Origin: Clostridiales bacterium UBA1380
Lineage (GTDB): Bacteria; Bacillota; Clostridia; Oscillospirales; CAG-272
Length of the DNA stretch: 56,592 nucleotides
Assembly: GCA_002305445.1 (NCBI GenBank)
Contig: DBRA01000071.1
Coordinates: 18,162 to 74,753, forward strand
Reading direction: 5' to 3'
The translations under genes were made by a program, and so were the position numbers. Positions 24,715-33,633 of the stretch are shown here, in pieces (position 1 is the stretch's first letter; the number at the start of each line of letters is the position of its first letter). The notes below the pieces were generated by a model. It was given only the letters and a program-made list of their open reading frames with translations. It did not search any database and was not told where the DNA came from.

Positions 24715-25649
24715 AGCGCGCGGCCGCATTGATTCTTTTTATCGCAGCGATTGCCTCGCTCGCCGTCGGCTGTACACCGGCGGACAGAACGCACGATAAA
24801 CCCGTCGTTGTCTGTACGCTGTTTGTTCCGTACGATTTCGCCCGCGAGATAGCGGGCGAAGCCGCCGATGTGAAGCTGCTGCTCGCGCCGGGCGTCGAAT
24901 CGCACAGCTACGAACCGACCGCCGCCGACATGATCGCGATCGCGGACGCCGACCTGCTGATCTGCGTCGGCGGCGCCGGCGAAGCGTGGGTCGAGCGGGC
25001 GCTCAAGGCGACCGACACGCCGCCCGAGACGCTGCGGCTCATCTCCTGCTCCGACGGCGCGCCTTATTACGTCATCGATGAGGACCACGACGAGGGCGAG
25101 GAGCATGACGAAAGCGAAGAGCACGGCGAACACGCCGACGAGCACATATGGTTATCGCCCGTTATCGCGAGGAAGATGGCGTCGGCCGTCGCCGGCGCTC
25201 TGGACAAGCTTCTGCCCGAAGACAGCGGCGTTGCCGAGCGCGCGGCGAAGCTCGACGAAAAGCTCGCCGCGCTCGACGGCGAGTACCGCGAATGGGCGGC
25301 GACGCCGCGTACGGTGGCGCTCGCCGACAGCTTCCCGTTCGCGTGGTTTGCGGGCGAGTACGGAGTCGACTTCATTGCCACAAGCGCAGGCTGCGGAGAC
25401 GATGCGGAGCCGTCGGCGGCAGCGCTGGCAGCCGTGATCGACGCTGTGAAAGAGAAGAACCTGCCCGCCGTGTACAAGCTCGAGTTTTCGTCGTCCGCGC
25501 TCGCCGACAATGTGGCGGAGACGACGGGCGCGGAGGTCAGAACGCTTTACGCCTGCCACACGGTTTCGTCAGCTGACTTAAAGGCGGGTGTGACATACGT
25601 CGAGCTGATGGAACGCAACCTCGCCGCGCTGACCGGGCCGATAAATTAA
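24711..25649 (+). CDS. znuA: Zinc ABC transporter substrate-binding lipoprotein
   Basis: A 312-residue cluster A-I metal-binding receptor. The lipoprotein signal ends at VGC (about residue 19). The metal site includes His in GVESHSYEPT (about 64) and HIWLSP (about 145), with a His/Glu/Asp-rich loop DEDHDEGEEHDESEEHGEH just before it that is characteristic of zinc rather than manganese receptors. The C-terminal half carries ADSFPFAWFAGEYGVDF. It captures zinc outside the cell for the ZnuBC importer encoded downstream. Confidence 0.93.
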   Translation: MKRAAALILFIAAIASLAVGCTPADRTHDKPVVVCTLFVPYDFAREIAGEAADVKLLLAPGVESHSYEPTAADMIAIADADLLICVGGAGEAWVERALKATDTPPETLRLISCSDGAPYYVIDEDHDEGEEHDESEEHGEHADEHIWLSPVIARKMASAVAGALDKLLPEDSGVAERAAKLDEKLAALDGEYREWAATPRTVALADSFPFAWFAGEYGVDFIATSAGCGDDAEPSAAALAAVIDAVKEKNLPAVYKLEFSSSALADNVAETTGAEVRTLYACHTVSSADLKAGVTYVELMERNLAALTGPIN

Positions 25650-25660
25650 CGGGACGGATT

Positions 25661-26371
25661 ATGATTGAAGTAAAAAACTTAACGATGAAATACGACGCCC
25701 GCGTCGTCATCGACAACCTGTCGTTTTCGATGGCGGACGGCGAATACATCGCCGTCCTCGGCGAAAACGGCTCGGGCAAATCGACGCTTGCGAAGGCGAT
25801 CGTCGGTTTGGCGGAGCCGGCGTCCGGCTCCGTCAGGCACGATTTCAAGCGCGGCGACGTCGGCTATCTGCCGCAGCTGCGCGACCGCACCTCGTTCCCG
25901 GCGACGGTGTCGGAGGTCGTTTTATCGGGAACGCTCGGCGCGTCTGCGAAACCGTTTTACAGCCGCTCCGATAAAAATGCAGCGGCGGACGCGATGGCCC
26001 GGCTCGGCATATCGGAGCTTGCGAAGCGTCCGTTCAGCGAGCTTTCGGGCGGGCAGATGCGCCGCGTCCTTATCGCGCGCACGCTCTGCGCCGGACGCAG
26101 GCTGCTGATTCTCGACGAGCCGACCGCGGGTCTGGACCCGGTTGCGTCGGCGGAGCTGTACGAGCTGCTCGCCGGCATCAACAAAAACGGGGTCGGCGTC
26201 CTAATCATCAGCCACGACACGGGCGCGGCTCTCCGCTACGCCGACCGCATTCTCCATCTCGGCATCCATGCCGACGGCGACGACGCGCACTGCTATTTCT
26301 TCGGAACGCCGGACGAATACGCATCGTCGGAAGCAGGCAGGCGTTATATCGACGCCGGCGGCTGTGATTGA
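25661..26371 (+). CDS. znuC: Zinc ABC transporter ATP-binding protein
   Basis: A 236-residue ABC ATPase. Walker A is GENGSGKST (about residues 34-42), the signature is LSGGQMRRVLIAR (about 126), Walker B is LLILDEPTAGLDP (about 147) and the switch histidine is in IISHD. It energises import of zinc with ZnuA and ZnuB. Eleven bases separate it from znuA and 39 from znuB, consistent with one transcript. Confidence 0.93.
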   Translation: MIEVKNLTMKYDARVVIDNLSFSMADGEYIAVLGENGSGKSTLAKAIVGLAEPASGSVRHDFKRGDVGYLPQLRDRTSFPATVSEVVLSGTLGASAKPFYSRSDKNAAADAMARLGISELAKRPFSELSGGQMRRVLIARTLCAGRRLLILDEPTAGLDPVASAELYELLAGINKNGVGVLIISHDTGAALRYADRILHLGIHADGDDAHCYFFGTPDEYASSEAGRRYIDAGGCD

Positions 26372-26410
26372 CGCACATATAGCGTCATATTAATAATAAC
26401 GGGTAGATTT

Positions 26411-27259
26411 ATGCTTTCGGATTTTTTAACATATCCCTTCTTGACGCGAGTGCTCGTCGCGGGGCCGCTGCTTGCGCTTGCCGCCGCGCTTTTGGGCGTT
26501 CCGCTCGTGCAGCGGCGCTTCTCGATGATCGGCGACGGTCTTTCTCATGTCGGTTTCGGCGCGCTGACGGTCTCCGCGGCGCTCGGTCTGGCGCCGCTCG
26601 CCGTGTCGCTGCCCGCCGTTATCGTGACGGCGTTCATCATGCTGCGGCTCGGCGGCTCGGAAAAGCGCGTATCCGGCGACGCTGCCGTCGCCGTCTTTTC
26701 CGCAACCGCGCTGTCGGTCGGCGTAATCGCCGCGGCGCTGTCGACCGGCATGACGGCCGACATATACGGTTATATGTTCGGCTCGGTGCTCGCGCTCTCC
26801 CGTTCGGACGCGGTGATTGCGTCGGTCGCAAGCGTGGCGGTTATCGCCGTGTTCGCGCTTTGCTACAACCGTATTTTCGCCGTCGCGTTCGACGAGGATT
26901 TCTTCCGTTCGCTTTCGTCGTCGACGAAGAAGTCGCGCGTCGGCGAGCTGTTCGACCGCTTCGGCGGCTTCGACGCCGCCATGGCTGTGCTGACCGCGAT
27001 CGTCGTCGTGCTCGGTATGCGTATCATGGGCACGCTGCTGATATCGGGTCTGCTCGTGTTCCCCAGCCTGACGGCACAGAGATTATCGAAAAGCTTCAGA
27101 GGCGTCACGCTGTGCGCCGGCACCGTCAGCGTCGCCTGCTTCTTAATCGGTCTTGCGCTGTCGTATGCGCTCAACCTGCCGGTGGGTTCTGCCGTCGTCG
27201 CGGTGAACGCGGTTCTGTTCGTTCTGGCCGGAATTTTTACAAGATTGATAAAAACATGA
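26411..27259 (+). CDS. znuB: Zinc ABC transporter permease
   Basis: A 282-residue polytopic membrane protein of the ABC-3 (ZnuB/MntB) family with about eight hydrophobic segments. The family motif GDGLSHVGFGALT occurs at about residue 38, and the ATPase-coupling loop with RIMGTLLISGLLVFPSLTAQ lies at about 205. It forms the zinc channel of the ZnuABC importer and is the last gene of the zur operon. No clear terminator follows, and the next gene has its own promoter. Confidence 0.93.
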   Translation: MLSDFLTYPFLTRVLVAGPLLALAAALLGVPLVQRRFSMIGDGLSHVGFGALTVSAALGLAPLAVSLPAVIVTAFIMLRLGGSEKRVSGDAAVAVFSATALSVGVIAAALSTGMTADIYGYMFGSVLALSRSDAVIASVASVAVIAVFALCYNRIFAVAFDEDFFRSLSSSTKKSRVGELFDRFGGFDAAMAVLTAIVVVLGMRIMGTLLISGLLVFPSLTAQRLSKSFRGVTLCAGTVSVACFLIGLALSYALNLPVGSAVVAVNAVLFVLAGIFTRLIKT

Positions 27260-27337
27260 CAACAGCTGTTTTTATCGGATATTCCCTGCTTTTTACCATT
27301 TGCTTTACGGTTAAAATGATTAATTCCGAAAGTTATA

Positions 27338-27366
27338 TTGACATAAACATTATATATCTCTATAAT
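27338..27366 (+). promoter_or_regulatory. Perfect promoter of the second solute-binding protein gene
   Basis: TTGACA (27338-27343) and TATAAT (27361-27366) are exactly 17 bases apart, with about 60 bases of leader to the start codon. Confidence 0.8.
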
Positions 27367-27431
27367 AAAATCGTAATTGTGTCATAATATGTTTTGAACC
27401 AAAACTGATTAATCTACGAAAGGATTTTGAT

Positions 27432-28877
27432 ATGTCGATTAAAAGAATCATAGCTGTGCTTCTTGTCATACTGATGCTCGCTCCGGCGGTCATCTCCTGT
27501 GCCAATAATCAGCAAACGCCGGACTCACAGACATCAGCCGCGGATACGTCGGCTGTATCTGACACGTCAGACGCGGGAACATCCGAAACGAGCACTCTCC
27601 CTCCGCTCGAAATACCGAAAACGGATTATGACGGGTATCCATTCCATATTCTGACCGGTATCGACGAGACATACGCCATGCGCCGCGTCGCGTCCGAAGA
27701 GCTGACAGGCGAAGCCATCAACGACGCCTTCTACAACCGCAACCTCGCGGTCGAGGAAATGCTTAACATTAAAATAGAGCAGATCGACAACAACAACTCC
27801 GGCAACCTCGCTGCGTTTAAAACATCGGTCACCGCGGGCGACAATGCATACGACTGCGTATTCCTCAACTTCACCGACTCTGCTTCCGCCGTAACCGGCG
27901 GCAGCTGCCTCGATCTCAACAAACTGCCGTATGTCGACCTTGAAAAGCCCTGGTGGAACCGCGACTCGATCGAGCAGCTCAGCATTTTGGGCAAGACCTA
28001 TATGGTCGGCACCGACTTATCCGTCGGCGACAAGGACGTTATGTGGGTGCTTTTCTTCGACAAAGAGCGCCTTGCCGAGCTGAAGCTCGAGAATCCCTAC
28101 CAGCTTGTCGCCGATAACAAATGGACTTTCGCGAAGTTCTACGAGATGATGCAGAAGGGTCTCAACGACGTCAACGGCGACGGCAAATACACAGTCAAGG
28201 ATAACTACGGCCTTCTGACACACGCCGAAAACTACTGCGGTCTCTGGAGCAGCGCCGGCGAGTCTCTTTTCAAGCTCGACGGAAACAAAGAGCCCGTCAT
28301 CGCCTGGGGTTCCGAGCGTTTCGCAAACGTCTGGGATATAATCGTCAAGATCATGGGTTCCGACGCCACCTACGGCACCGATATCGGGTTTATATCGTCC
28401 GGTCTTAGAGATGGTCGCGCGCTGTTCGCAACCGAAGTCGTCGCGTTCATCCGCGCGTACCGTGAAAACGAGCGCGAATTCGGCATTCTGCCCATGCCCA
28501 AGTTCGATGAGAACCAGGACCGTTACTACACCTACGTCGCCGTCAACTCGATGCTGATGCTCGTCGGTAAGAACGTCGAACAGGAGAGAACGGGCGAAAT
28601 CCTCGAAGCGCTTGCCGCGAAGGGCCGCGAGATCATCCTTCCCGCCTACTATGATGTTTCGCTTAAATCCAAGTACAGCCGCGACGAAGAATCAAGCGCT
28701 TCGCTCGACATAATCTTCGAGAACCGCATGTATGACCTCGGCCTCGTCTACAGCTGGGGCGGCGTCATCAACAAACTCAAGAGCGTCGACGCTAACATCG
28801 CGTCCGTGTACGCCTCCTCCGAGACCTCATCCAACAAGGCAATTCAGAAGACTCTCGAAAAGATAGCGATGGACTGA
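27432..28877 (+). CDS. Orphan extracellular solute-binding lipoprotein
   Basis: A 481-residue solute-binding protein, paralogue of the one at 15.5 kb (shared YDGYPFHI/YGGYEFHM start, EELTGEAINDAFYNRN/EEITGEGLNDAIYERN). A lipoprotein signal ends at VISC (about residue 22), then a Thr/Ser/Asp linker. DVNGDGKYTVKD near residue 245 is an EF-hand-like calcium loop. It probably binds an oligosaccharide at the cell surface. No permease genes adjoin. It has its own perfect promoter and a strong terminator, so it is expressed alone. Ribosome site AAAGG precedes the ATG. Confidence 0.82.
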   Translation: MSIKRIIAVLLVILMLAPAVISCANNQQTPDSQTSAADTSAVSDTSDAGTSETSTLPPLEIPKTDYDGYPFHILTGIDETYAMRRVASEELTGEAINDAFYNRNLAVEEMLNIKIEQIDNNNSGNLAAFKTSVTAGDNAYDCVFLNFTDSASAVTGGSCLDLNKLPYVDLEKPWWNRDSIEQLSILGKTYMVGTDLSVGDKDVMWVLFFDKERLAELKLENPYQLVADNKWTFAKFYEMMQKGLNDVNGDGKYTVKDNYGLLTHAENYCGLWSSAGESLFKLDGNKEPVIAWGSERFANVWDIIVKIMGSDATYGTDIGFISSGLRDGRALFATEVVAFIRAYRENEREFGILPMPKFDENQDRYYTYVAVNSMLMLVGKNVEQERTGEILEALAAKGREIILPAYYDVSLKSKYSRDEESSASLDIIFENRMYDLGLVYSWGGVINKLKSVDANIASVYASSETSSNKAIQKTLEKIAMD

Positions 28878-28887
28878 TATAAATGCA

Positions 28888-28924
28888 AAGTCTCCGTTTC
28901 TTCGTGAAACGGAGACTTTTTTAT
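28888..28924 (+). terminator. Terminator of the second solute-binding protein gene
   Basis: A 14-bp stem AAAGTCTCCGTTTC / GAAACGGAGACTTT with loop TTCGT is followed by TTTTTTAT. Confidence 0.92.
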
Positions 28925-28927
28925 ATT

Positions 28928-28960
28928 AAAACAGGGGGCGCCGGCGCGCTCCCTGTTTCA
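28928..28960 (-). terminator. Terminator of nrdD
   Basis: On the minus strand AAACAGGG...CCCTGTTT arms with a GC-rich inner stem (GCGC/GGCGCC region) are followed by TAAT. It lies directly after the nrdD stop codon. Confidence 0.65.
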
Positions 28961-28973
28961 GTTATATAATAAG

Positions 28974-31310
28974 TTACAGCTGTTCGATATTGACGGCGGT
29001 GCCGTGCTTGACGCGGTCGCGTACCTCTGCGCGCTTCGCGTCGTTGAACGATTCGAGCGTTCCGACGAGGTAGCCGGTTATGCGGCGTATGCGCTCAAAC
29101 CTCGGGCCGCCGTCGTCCTCGGTGCGGCCGCACTTCGGGCATGCGTTTTCGATTATGCCGGTGTACCCGCAGACAGGGTCGCGGTCGACCGGATGGTTGA
29201 GCGAGCCGTAGCCGATGCCGCAGCGCTTCATGTCGTTCACGATGTCCTCGAACGCCTCGAGGTTCTCGAGCGGGTCTCCGTCAAGCTCGACATACGTGAT
29301 GTGGCCGGCGTTCGTGAGCGCATGGTACGGCGCTTCGAGCCTGATCTTGTCGTGCGCGCTGATGTCGAAGTAAACCGGTATGTGGAAGCTGTTCGTGTAA
29401 TACTCGCGGTCGGTCACGCCGGGTATCGATCCGTACCGCTTCTGGTCAAGCCGGACGAAGCGGCCGGACAGCCCCTCGGCGGGCGTCGCGAGCAGCGTGA
29501 AGTTGAGCCCGTACTTTTTTGTCATCTCGTCCGTCTTCTTGCGCATAAAGCCGACAATCTCGAGGCCGAGCGACTGGGCGGCGGTGGTCTGTCCGTGGTG
29601 GCTGCCGACCAGCGCCACAAGCGTTTCCGCGAGGCCGATGAAGCCGATCGACAGCGTGCCGTGCTTCAGTATCTCGCCGACCTTGTCGTCGATATCGAGC
29701 TTGTCCGAGTCGATCCAAACGCCCTCGCCCATCAAAAACGGGTAGTTGCGAACGGTCTTTTCGCACTGTATCCTGAAACGGTCGAGAAGCTGACGGCAGA
29801 CGAGCTCCATCTTGCTCTCGAGATCCTCGAAGAAGCGGTCGATGTTTTTATTCGCCTCTATCGCGATACGCGGGAGGTTGATGCTCGTGAACGACAGATT
29901 TCCGCGGCCGCAGACTGTCTCGCGCGTTTTATCGTAGTAGTTGCCGATGACGCGCGTGCGGCAGCCCATATACGCGACTTCGGTGTCGTAATCGCCGGGC
30001 TTATAGTACTGAAGGTTGAACGGCGCGTCGAGGAACGAGAAATTCGGGAACAGGCGCTTCGCCGACACCTTGCAGGCGAGCCTGAAAAGGTCGTAGTTCG
30101 GGTCTCCCGGCAGAGCACTGACGCCGTCCTTGACCTTGAAGATCTGGATCGGGTAGATCGGCGTTTCGCCGTGGCCGAGACCGTCCCACGTAGCGTCGAG
30201 TATCGACTTTATCACAAGCCGGCCTTCGGGCGACGTATCCGTGCCGTAGTTCAGCGACGAGAACGGAACCTGCGCGCCCGCGCGCGAGTGCATCGTGTTG
30301 AGGTTGTGCACGAGCGCTTCCATCGCCTGATGCGTCGACCGGTCGATCTCGCGAATCGTATACTTTTCGGTGAAAGCGACGATCCGCTCCGCGGTCTTTT
30401 CGTCGTATCTTTCCGCAAGAATGGTTTTGATGCGGCTGCCGAATTCCGTTATGGTTCCGAGCGTCGGCTCCGCACCGTACTTCTCCATGACCTCGGCTAA
30501 TATCTCGTCCGCCGCGTTCTCGCCGCCGTCGAGCAGCTCCGTGGCTTTGCCGAGGTTGCGGCGGTACTGGCGCGCGAACGTCTTGCGAACGCCGATCGCC
30601 ATGCCGTAGTCGAAGTTCGGTATCGACTGTCCGCCGTGCTGGTCGTTCTGGTTCGCCTGTATCGCGATCGCCGCGAGCGCCGCGTATGACATGATGTCGT
30701 TCGGCTCGCGCAGATGGCCGTGGCCGGTCGAAAATCCGCCCGAGAACAGCTTGATGATGTCAATCTGGCAGCATGTCGTCGTGAGCGTCAGGAAATCGAG
30801 GTCGTGGATGTGTATATCGCCTTCCCTGTGCGCTTTAGCGACGGCGGGGTCGAGTATGTAAAGTTCGTTGAAGTGCTTCGCGCCTTCGGAGCCGTACTTG
30901 AACATTGTGCCCATCGAGGTGTCGCCGTTTATGTTGGCGTTCTCGCGCTTCGTATCGCTGTCTTTCGCGCTGCTGAACGTAAGATCCTCGTATGTCTTCA
31001 TGAGCTTCGTGTCCATCTCGCGGATGCGCGTGCGCTCGGCTCTGTACAGGATGTACTCCTTCGCGGTGCGCGCGTGGCCGTGCTTGATCAGAACGCGCTC
31101 GACCATGTCCTGTATCTGTTCGACGGTCGGCGTCTCTTTCGTCGCCTTGCACTCTTCCTCGATTTTCTCAGCCACTTCGCATGCGAGAGCCATCGCCTCG
31201 TCGTAGTCGTTGCCGCCGAGAGCCTTTGCCGCTTTGAAGATTGCGTTTGCGATTTTCTCGATGTTAAACGGCACTTCCCGCCCGTCGCGCTTTTTGATTT
31301 TTGTCAGCAT
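28974..31310 (-). CDS. nrdD: Anaerobic ribonucleoside-triphosphate reductase
   Basis: A 778-residue class III ribonucleotide reductase that makes deoxynucleotides under strict anaerobiosis. The N-terminal ATP-cone (KIKKRDGREVPFNIEKIANAIFKAAK, about residues 4-95) is an allosteric domain. The catalytic core follows. The C terminus has a zinc site (CGYTG...CPKC) and the glycyl radical motif RRITGYLVGT about 35 residues from the end. Activation needs the radical-SAM activase NrdG, which is not adjacent and not elsewhere in the window. The ATG follows GGAGGAG by nine bases. The leader holds a strong hairpin. Confidence 0.96.
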   Translation of the reverse strand: MLTKIKKRDGREVPFNIEKIANAIFKAAKALGGNDYDEAMALACEVAEKIEEECKATKETPTVEQIQDMVERVLIKHGHARTAKEYILYRAERTRIREMDTKLMKTYEDLTFSSAKDSDTKRENANINGDTSMGTMFKYGSEGAKHFNELYILDPAVAKAHREGDIHIHDLDFLTLTTTCCQIDIIKLFSGGFSTGHGHLREPNDIMSYAALAAIAIQANQNDQHGGQSIPNFDYGMAIGVRKTFARQYRRNLGKATELLDGGENAADEILAEVMEKYGAEPTLGTITEFGSRIKTILAERYDEKTAERIVAFTEKYTIREIDRSTHQAMEALVHNLNTMHSRAGAQVPFSSLNYGTDTSPEGRLVIKSILDATWDGLGHGETPIYPIQIFKVKDGVSALPGDPNYDLFRLACKVSAKRLFPNFSFLDAPFNLQYYKPGDYDTEVAYMGCRTRVIGNYYDKTRETVCGRGNLSFTSINLPRIAIEANKNIDRFFEDLESKMELVCRQLLDRFRIQCEKTVRNYPFLMGEGVWIDSDKLDIDDKVGEILKHGTLSIGFIGLAETLVALVGSHHGQTTAAQSLGLEIVGFMRKKTDEMTKKYGLNFTLLATPAEGLSGRFVRLDQKRYGSIPGVTDREYYTNSFHIPVYFDISAHDKIRLEAPYHALTNAGHITYVELDGDPLENLEAFEDIVNDMKRCGIGYGSLNHPVDRDPVCGYTGIIENACPKCGRTEDDGGPRFERIRRITGYLVGTLESFNDAKRAEVRDRVKHGTAVNIEQL

Positions 31311-31357
31311 CTGGTTCAGCTCCTCCGTCTCAGCTCCCGCGGCCTATTCGAAAACCG

Positions 31358-31387
31358 CGCCCGAACGTATTTGTTACGTTTCGGGCG
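31358..31387 (-). promoter_or_regulatory. Hairpin in the nrdD leader
   Basis: Arms CGCCCGAACGT (31358-31368) and ACGTTTCGGGCG (31376-31387) pair with one bulged base around a 7-base loop, about 50 bases before the nrdD start. Only a short GGTTTTC follows on the minus strand, so an attenuator role is possible but not shown. Confidence 0.5.
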
Positions 31388-31796
31388 TAATAAAACTAAA
31401 AAACGTATTAATGGATATTATGGGAGACAGTAACAATGTGTTTTGATGTAATATATTATATCCCCGCAGACAGAATTAGTCAATGACTCCATGTGCTCCA
31501 TATCGGACAAATATAAGACCGATATATTGTGCATTCCAACAAAATTTTTCTCTTATAAAGCGCACCGGAGAGAACATACGTTCTTTGTAAAACGTCGAAA
31601 ATGCTTAATTAAAGCGGATCAGCGTCGAATTTTCCGAAATATTTTATTCATATTATGGCACAGCGGCCGATACAATATATCAACGAATAAAAATTCAAAG
31701 CATACAACATTTTGATTGGGTAAATAATTGAAAATCTGGAATTAATAATCGGACTCGATTTTGTTGAAATTTTTTGTCGAAAGATGATGATTTATA
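31388..31796. other. AT-rich intergenic region upstream of nrdD
   Basis: About 400 bases, markedly more AT-rich than the genes. It must contain the nrdD promoter, but I find no convincing -35/-10 pair. I see no credible gene. One short plus-strand frame (31491-31715) has no ribosome site. Confidence 0.5.
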
Positions 31797-31825
31797 TTGC
31801 CAACGGAAAGCGTTTATGGTATAAT
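31797..31825 (+). promoter_or_regulatory. Promoter of the SGNH hydrolase gene
   Basis: TTGCCA (31797-31802) and TATAAT (31820-31825), spacing 17. The start codon is about 200 bases further on, so the transcript has an unusually long leader. Confidence 0.65.
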
Positions 31826-31832
31826 TTTAGCA

Positions 31833-32033
31833 GATAATGAAAAGCGGCGGCGAACATTTATTCTTTCTAATATTTAGGGAACCGGATAGATGCGGTCGCC
31901 GTCAATTAACATATAAAACCGGCCCGAAAAAGGTCGATTGCACAAGGTCGCCTCCTGCATCCCGCTCGTTTTTCACTGGCAGTCTTTACGCTGTATTGTA
32001 TATAAACGAAAGCCCGACACCGGAGGAATCGAA
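31833..32033 (+). other. Long untranslated leader of the SGNH hydrolase gene
   Basis: About 200 bases between promoter and start codon. GGCGGCGA near 31847 can pair with TCGCCGTC near 31897. No known riboswitch motif is recognised, and there is no credible upstream peptide with a ribosome site. Confidence 0.35.
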
Positions 32034-33008
32034 ATGCAGAAATATCAGTCTTACCGCGAATATGCGGCAGGGGTATCTCTTTTGAGAACTGAACATTACT
32101 ACAGTAAGATTGCGGCGGTGCGACGTAAAAGAATCTTCGTACACGCGCTCCTTCTGCTTCTCGCGGTCGGGTGCGTATTTGCCGCTTTACATATAAAACA
32201 AGCCGCGGACGATATGGCGGACAGTCTGCCGGCTATCCGCGATTCGGTCGATTTGCAGCCGCTTTATGCCCTGCCCGCCTCCGAAACGGTTCCGCATGTG
32301 ACATATGTCGCTCCCGAAACCGAATATGCTGAAACGGGCGAAACGACAGAGACTTTGCCGGCGGACGCCGAAGCGCCGTCACCCGGAGATTCGGGCGAGC
32401 AGGTTTATTCGAGCCTTGTGCCGGAAAGCGACGCCGTTTCGGACGAGTGGTTTAATGACGCCGTTTTCATCGGCGACAGCCGCATCGTGGGGCTGTCGAT
32501 GCACTCCGGGCTTAAGTCGACGTGGTACGCACAGGTCGGCCTCCATATCTCGAACCTCGATAAAAAGGCGTTCATCCCATCAGACGGCGACGATATAACC
32601 GTTATGGACGCCCTGAAAAAGAACAGCGACTTTAAAAAGGTGTACGTTTCGGTCGGGCTGAACGAGCTCGGTTGGTCGAGCGTATCTATGTTCGGTTCGA
32701 TCTACGCCGGCGCGATCGACAACATCCGCGCGATTCTTCCGGACGCGAAAATCTATGTTATAAACATAATACCGCTCACCGCGTCGAGCTCCGCGGTCAC
32801 CTACGACGGCAATCCGCGCGTGCGCGAATACAACGATATCCTGCGCGGCCTGTGCGATGAAAAGGGTATATTCTACCTCGACCTTTATTCGGCCTTCGCA
32901 GACGAAAACGGCAATCTGCCGGACGAGTTCAGCGCCGACGGCGTCCATCTGACAAAGAACGGCTATATTAAGTGGGCGGACTATCTGCGCACGCATACCG
33001 GCGAATGA
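32034..33008 (+). CDS. Membrane-anchored SGNH/GDSL hydrolase
   Basis: A 324-residue protein: a cytoplasmic N terminus of about 35 residues, one membrane helix (IFVHALLLLLAVGCVFAAL), an acidic Thr/Glu/Pro linker to about residue 135 and an extracellular SGNH hydrolase domain. Block I is FIGDSRIVGL (nucleophile Ser), block III is GLNELGW (Asn) and block V is DGVHLTKNGY (catalytic Asp/His). Such enzymes de-acetylate or de-esterify polysaccharides. ATG at 32034 follows GGAGG at seven bases, and the longer upstream frame has no such site. It is followed 40 bases on by a DUF4358 lipoprotein gene. Confidence 0.85.
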   Translation: MQKYQSYREYAAGVSLLRTEHYYSKIAAVRRKRIFVHALLLLLAVGCVFAALHIKQAADDMADSLPAIRDSVDLQPLYALPASETVPHVTYVAPETEYAETGETTETLPADAEAPSPGDSGEQVYSSLVPESDAVSDEWFNDAVFIGDSRIVGLSMHSGLKSTWYAQVGLHISNLDKKAFIPSDGDDITVMDALKKNSDFKKVYVSVGLNELGWSSVSMFGSIYAGAIDNIRAILPDAKIYVINIIPLTASSSAVTYDGNPRVREYNDILRGLCDEKGIFYLDLYSAFADENGNLPDEFSADGVHLTKNGYIKWADYLRTHTGE

Positions 33009-33048
33009 ACCTTTGGCGCTTCCATGTAAGCCACGGAGTGATTATTTA

Positions 33049-33525
33049 ATGAAAATGATTATTATACTGACCGCTTTGGTATTATGCTGCGTTATGTTCG
33101 CCGCCTGTTCCGCCGGCGATGAAGCCGATATGGAAATCGACGCGCACGCGCTCGGGCAGAGTCTGGCAGACGCGGACATATATGACGATCTTTTATATGA
33201 AGTCGACGACTTCGTTGTGTTCCAGATTTACAATCTGTCCGACTACTCATCGTCCGGATTCGCGTGGGCGGGTACCGGTGCAACCTCCGAATCGGTCGCG
33301 GTCTTCGAATGCGCGGACGCGGCGAGCGCTTCCGGCGCCGTCGCGGCGCTGAAGGATTACCGCAACTCCATGTTGGCGGACTTCGCGCGATATACCGCGG
33401 GCGAGATCGAGAAGCTGAACGACGCGATCATCGAGAGCCGCGGAAAATGCGCGATCTACTGCGTCAGCGCCGACGCGTCGGCCGCCGCGAAGATTATCGA
33501 CGATTTTTTCAAAAATGCTGAATAA
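33049..33525 (+). CDS. DUF4358-like lipoprotein
   Basis: A 158-residue lipoprotein with the signal IIILTALVLCCVMFAAC, lipidated near residue 20. The mature part (SLADADIYDDLLYEVDD, then SVAVFECADAASASGAVAALKDYRNSM) resembles the DUF4358 family, whose function is unknown but which often lies beside membrane-bound O-acyltransferases or SGNH hydrolases. Here it follows an SGNH hydrolase gene by 40 bases in the same transcript, so a joint role in extracellular polymer acetylation/deacetylation is a reasonable inference. ATG at 33049 is preceded by GGAG. Confidence 0.72.
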   Translation: MKMIIILTALVLCCVMFAACSAGDEADMEIDAHALGQSLADADIYDDLLYEVDDFVVFQIYNLSDYSSSGFAWAGTGATSESVAVFECADAASASGAVAALKDYRNSMLADFARYTAGEIEKLNDAIIESRGKCAIYCVSADASAAAKIIDDFFKNAE

Positions 33526-33530
33526 AAGCG

Positions 33531-33566
33531 ACGCGATATGCGGAAAATCCGCATATCGCGTTTTAT
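33531..33566 (+). terminator. Terminator after the DUF4358 gene
   Basis: A 14-bp perfect stem ACGCGATATGCGGA / TCCGCATATCGCGT with an AAA loop is followed by TTTATC. Confidence 0.88.
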
Positions 33567-33633
33567 CGCCCGCGCGTCGGCGAATTTTATCGTTTTCGCA
33601 TAATTGCCGTCGATTCGCGCATTAGCGCGGCGC

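Noticed and set aside
29004..30500. 498-codon open frame antisense to nrdD
   Set aside because: It lies wholly inside nrdD on the other strand, has low-complexity Arg/Val/Ala composition and no family match. GC-rich codon use leaves few stop codons in the antisense frame.
31445..31535. NrdR-box-like AT palindromes upstream of nrdD
   Set aside because: Only partial matches (GATATATTGTG, TGTAATATATTATA) about 73 bases apart, not the paired spacing expected.
31491..31715. 74-codon plus-strand frame upstream of the SGNH hydrolase
   Set aside because: No ribosome site, AT-rich composition and no recognisable features.
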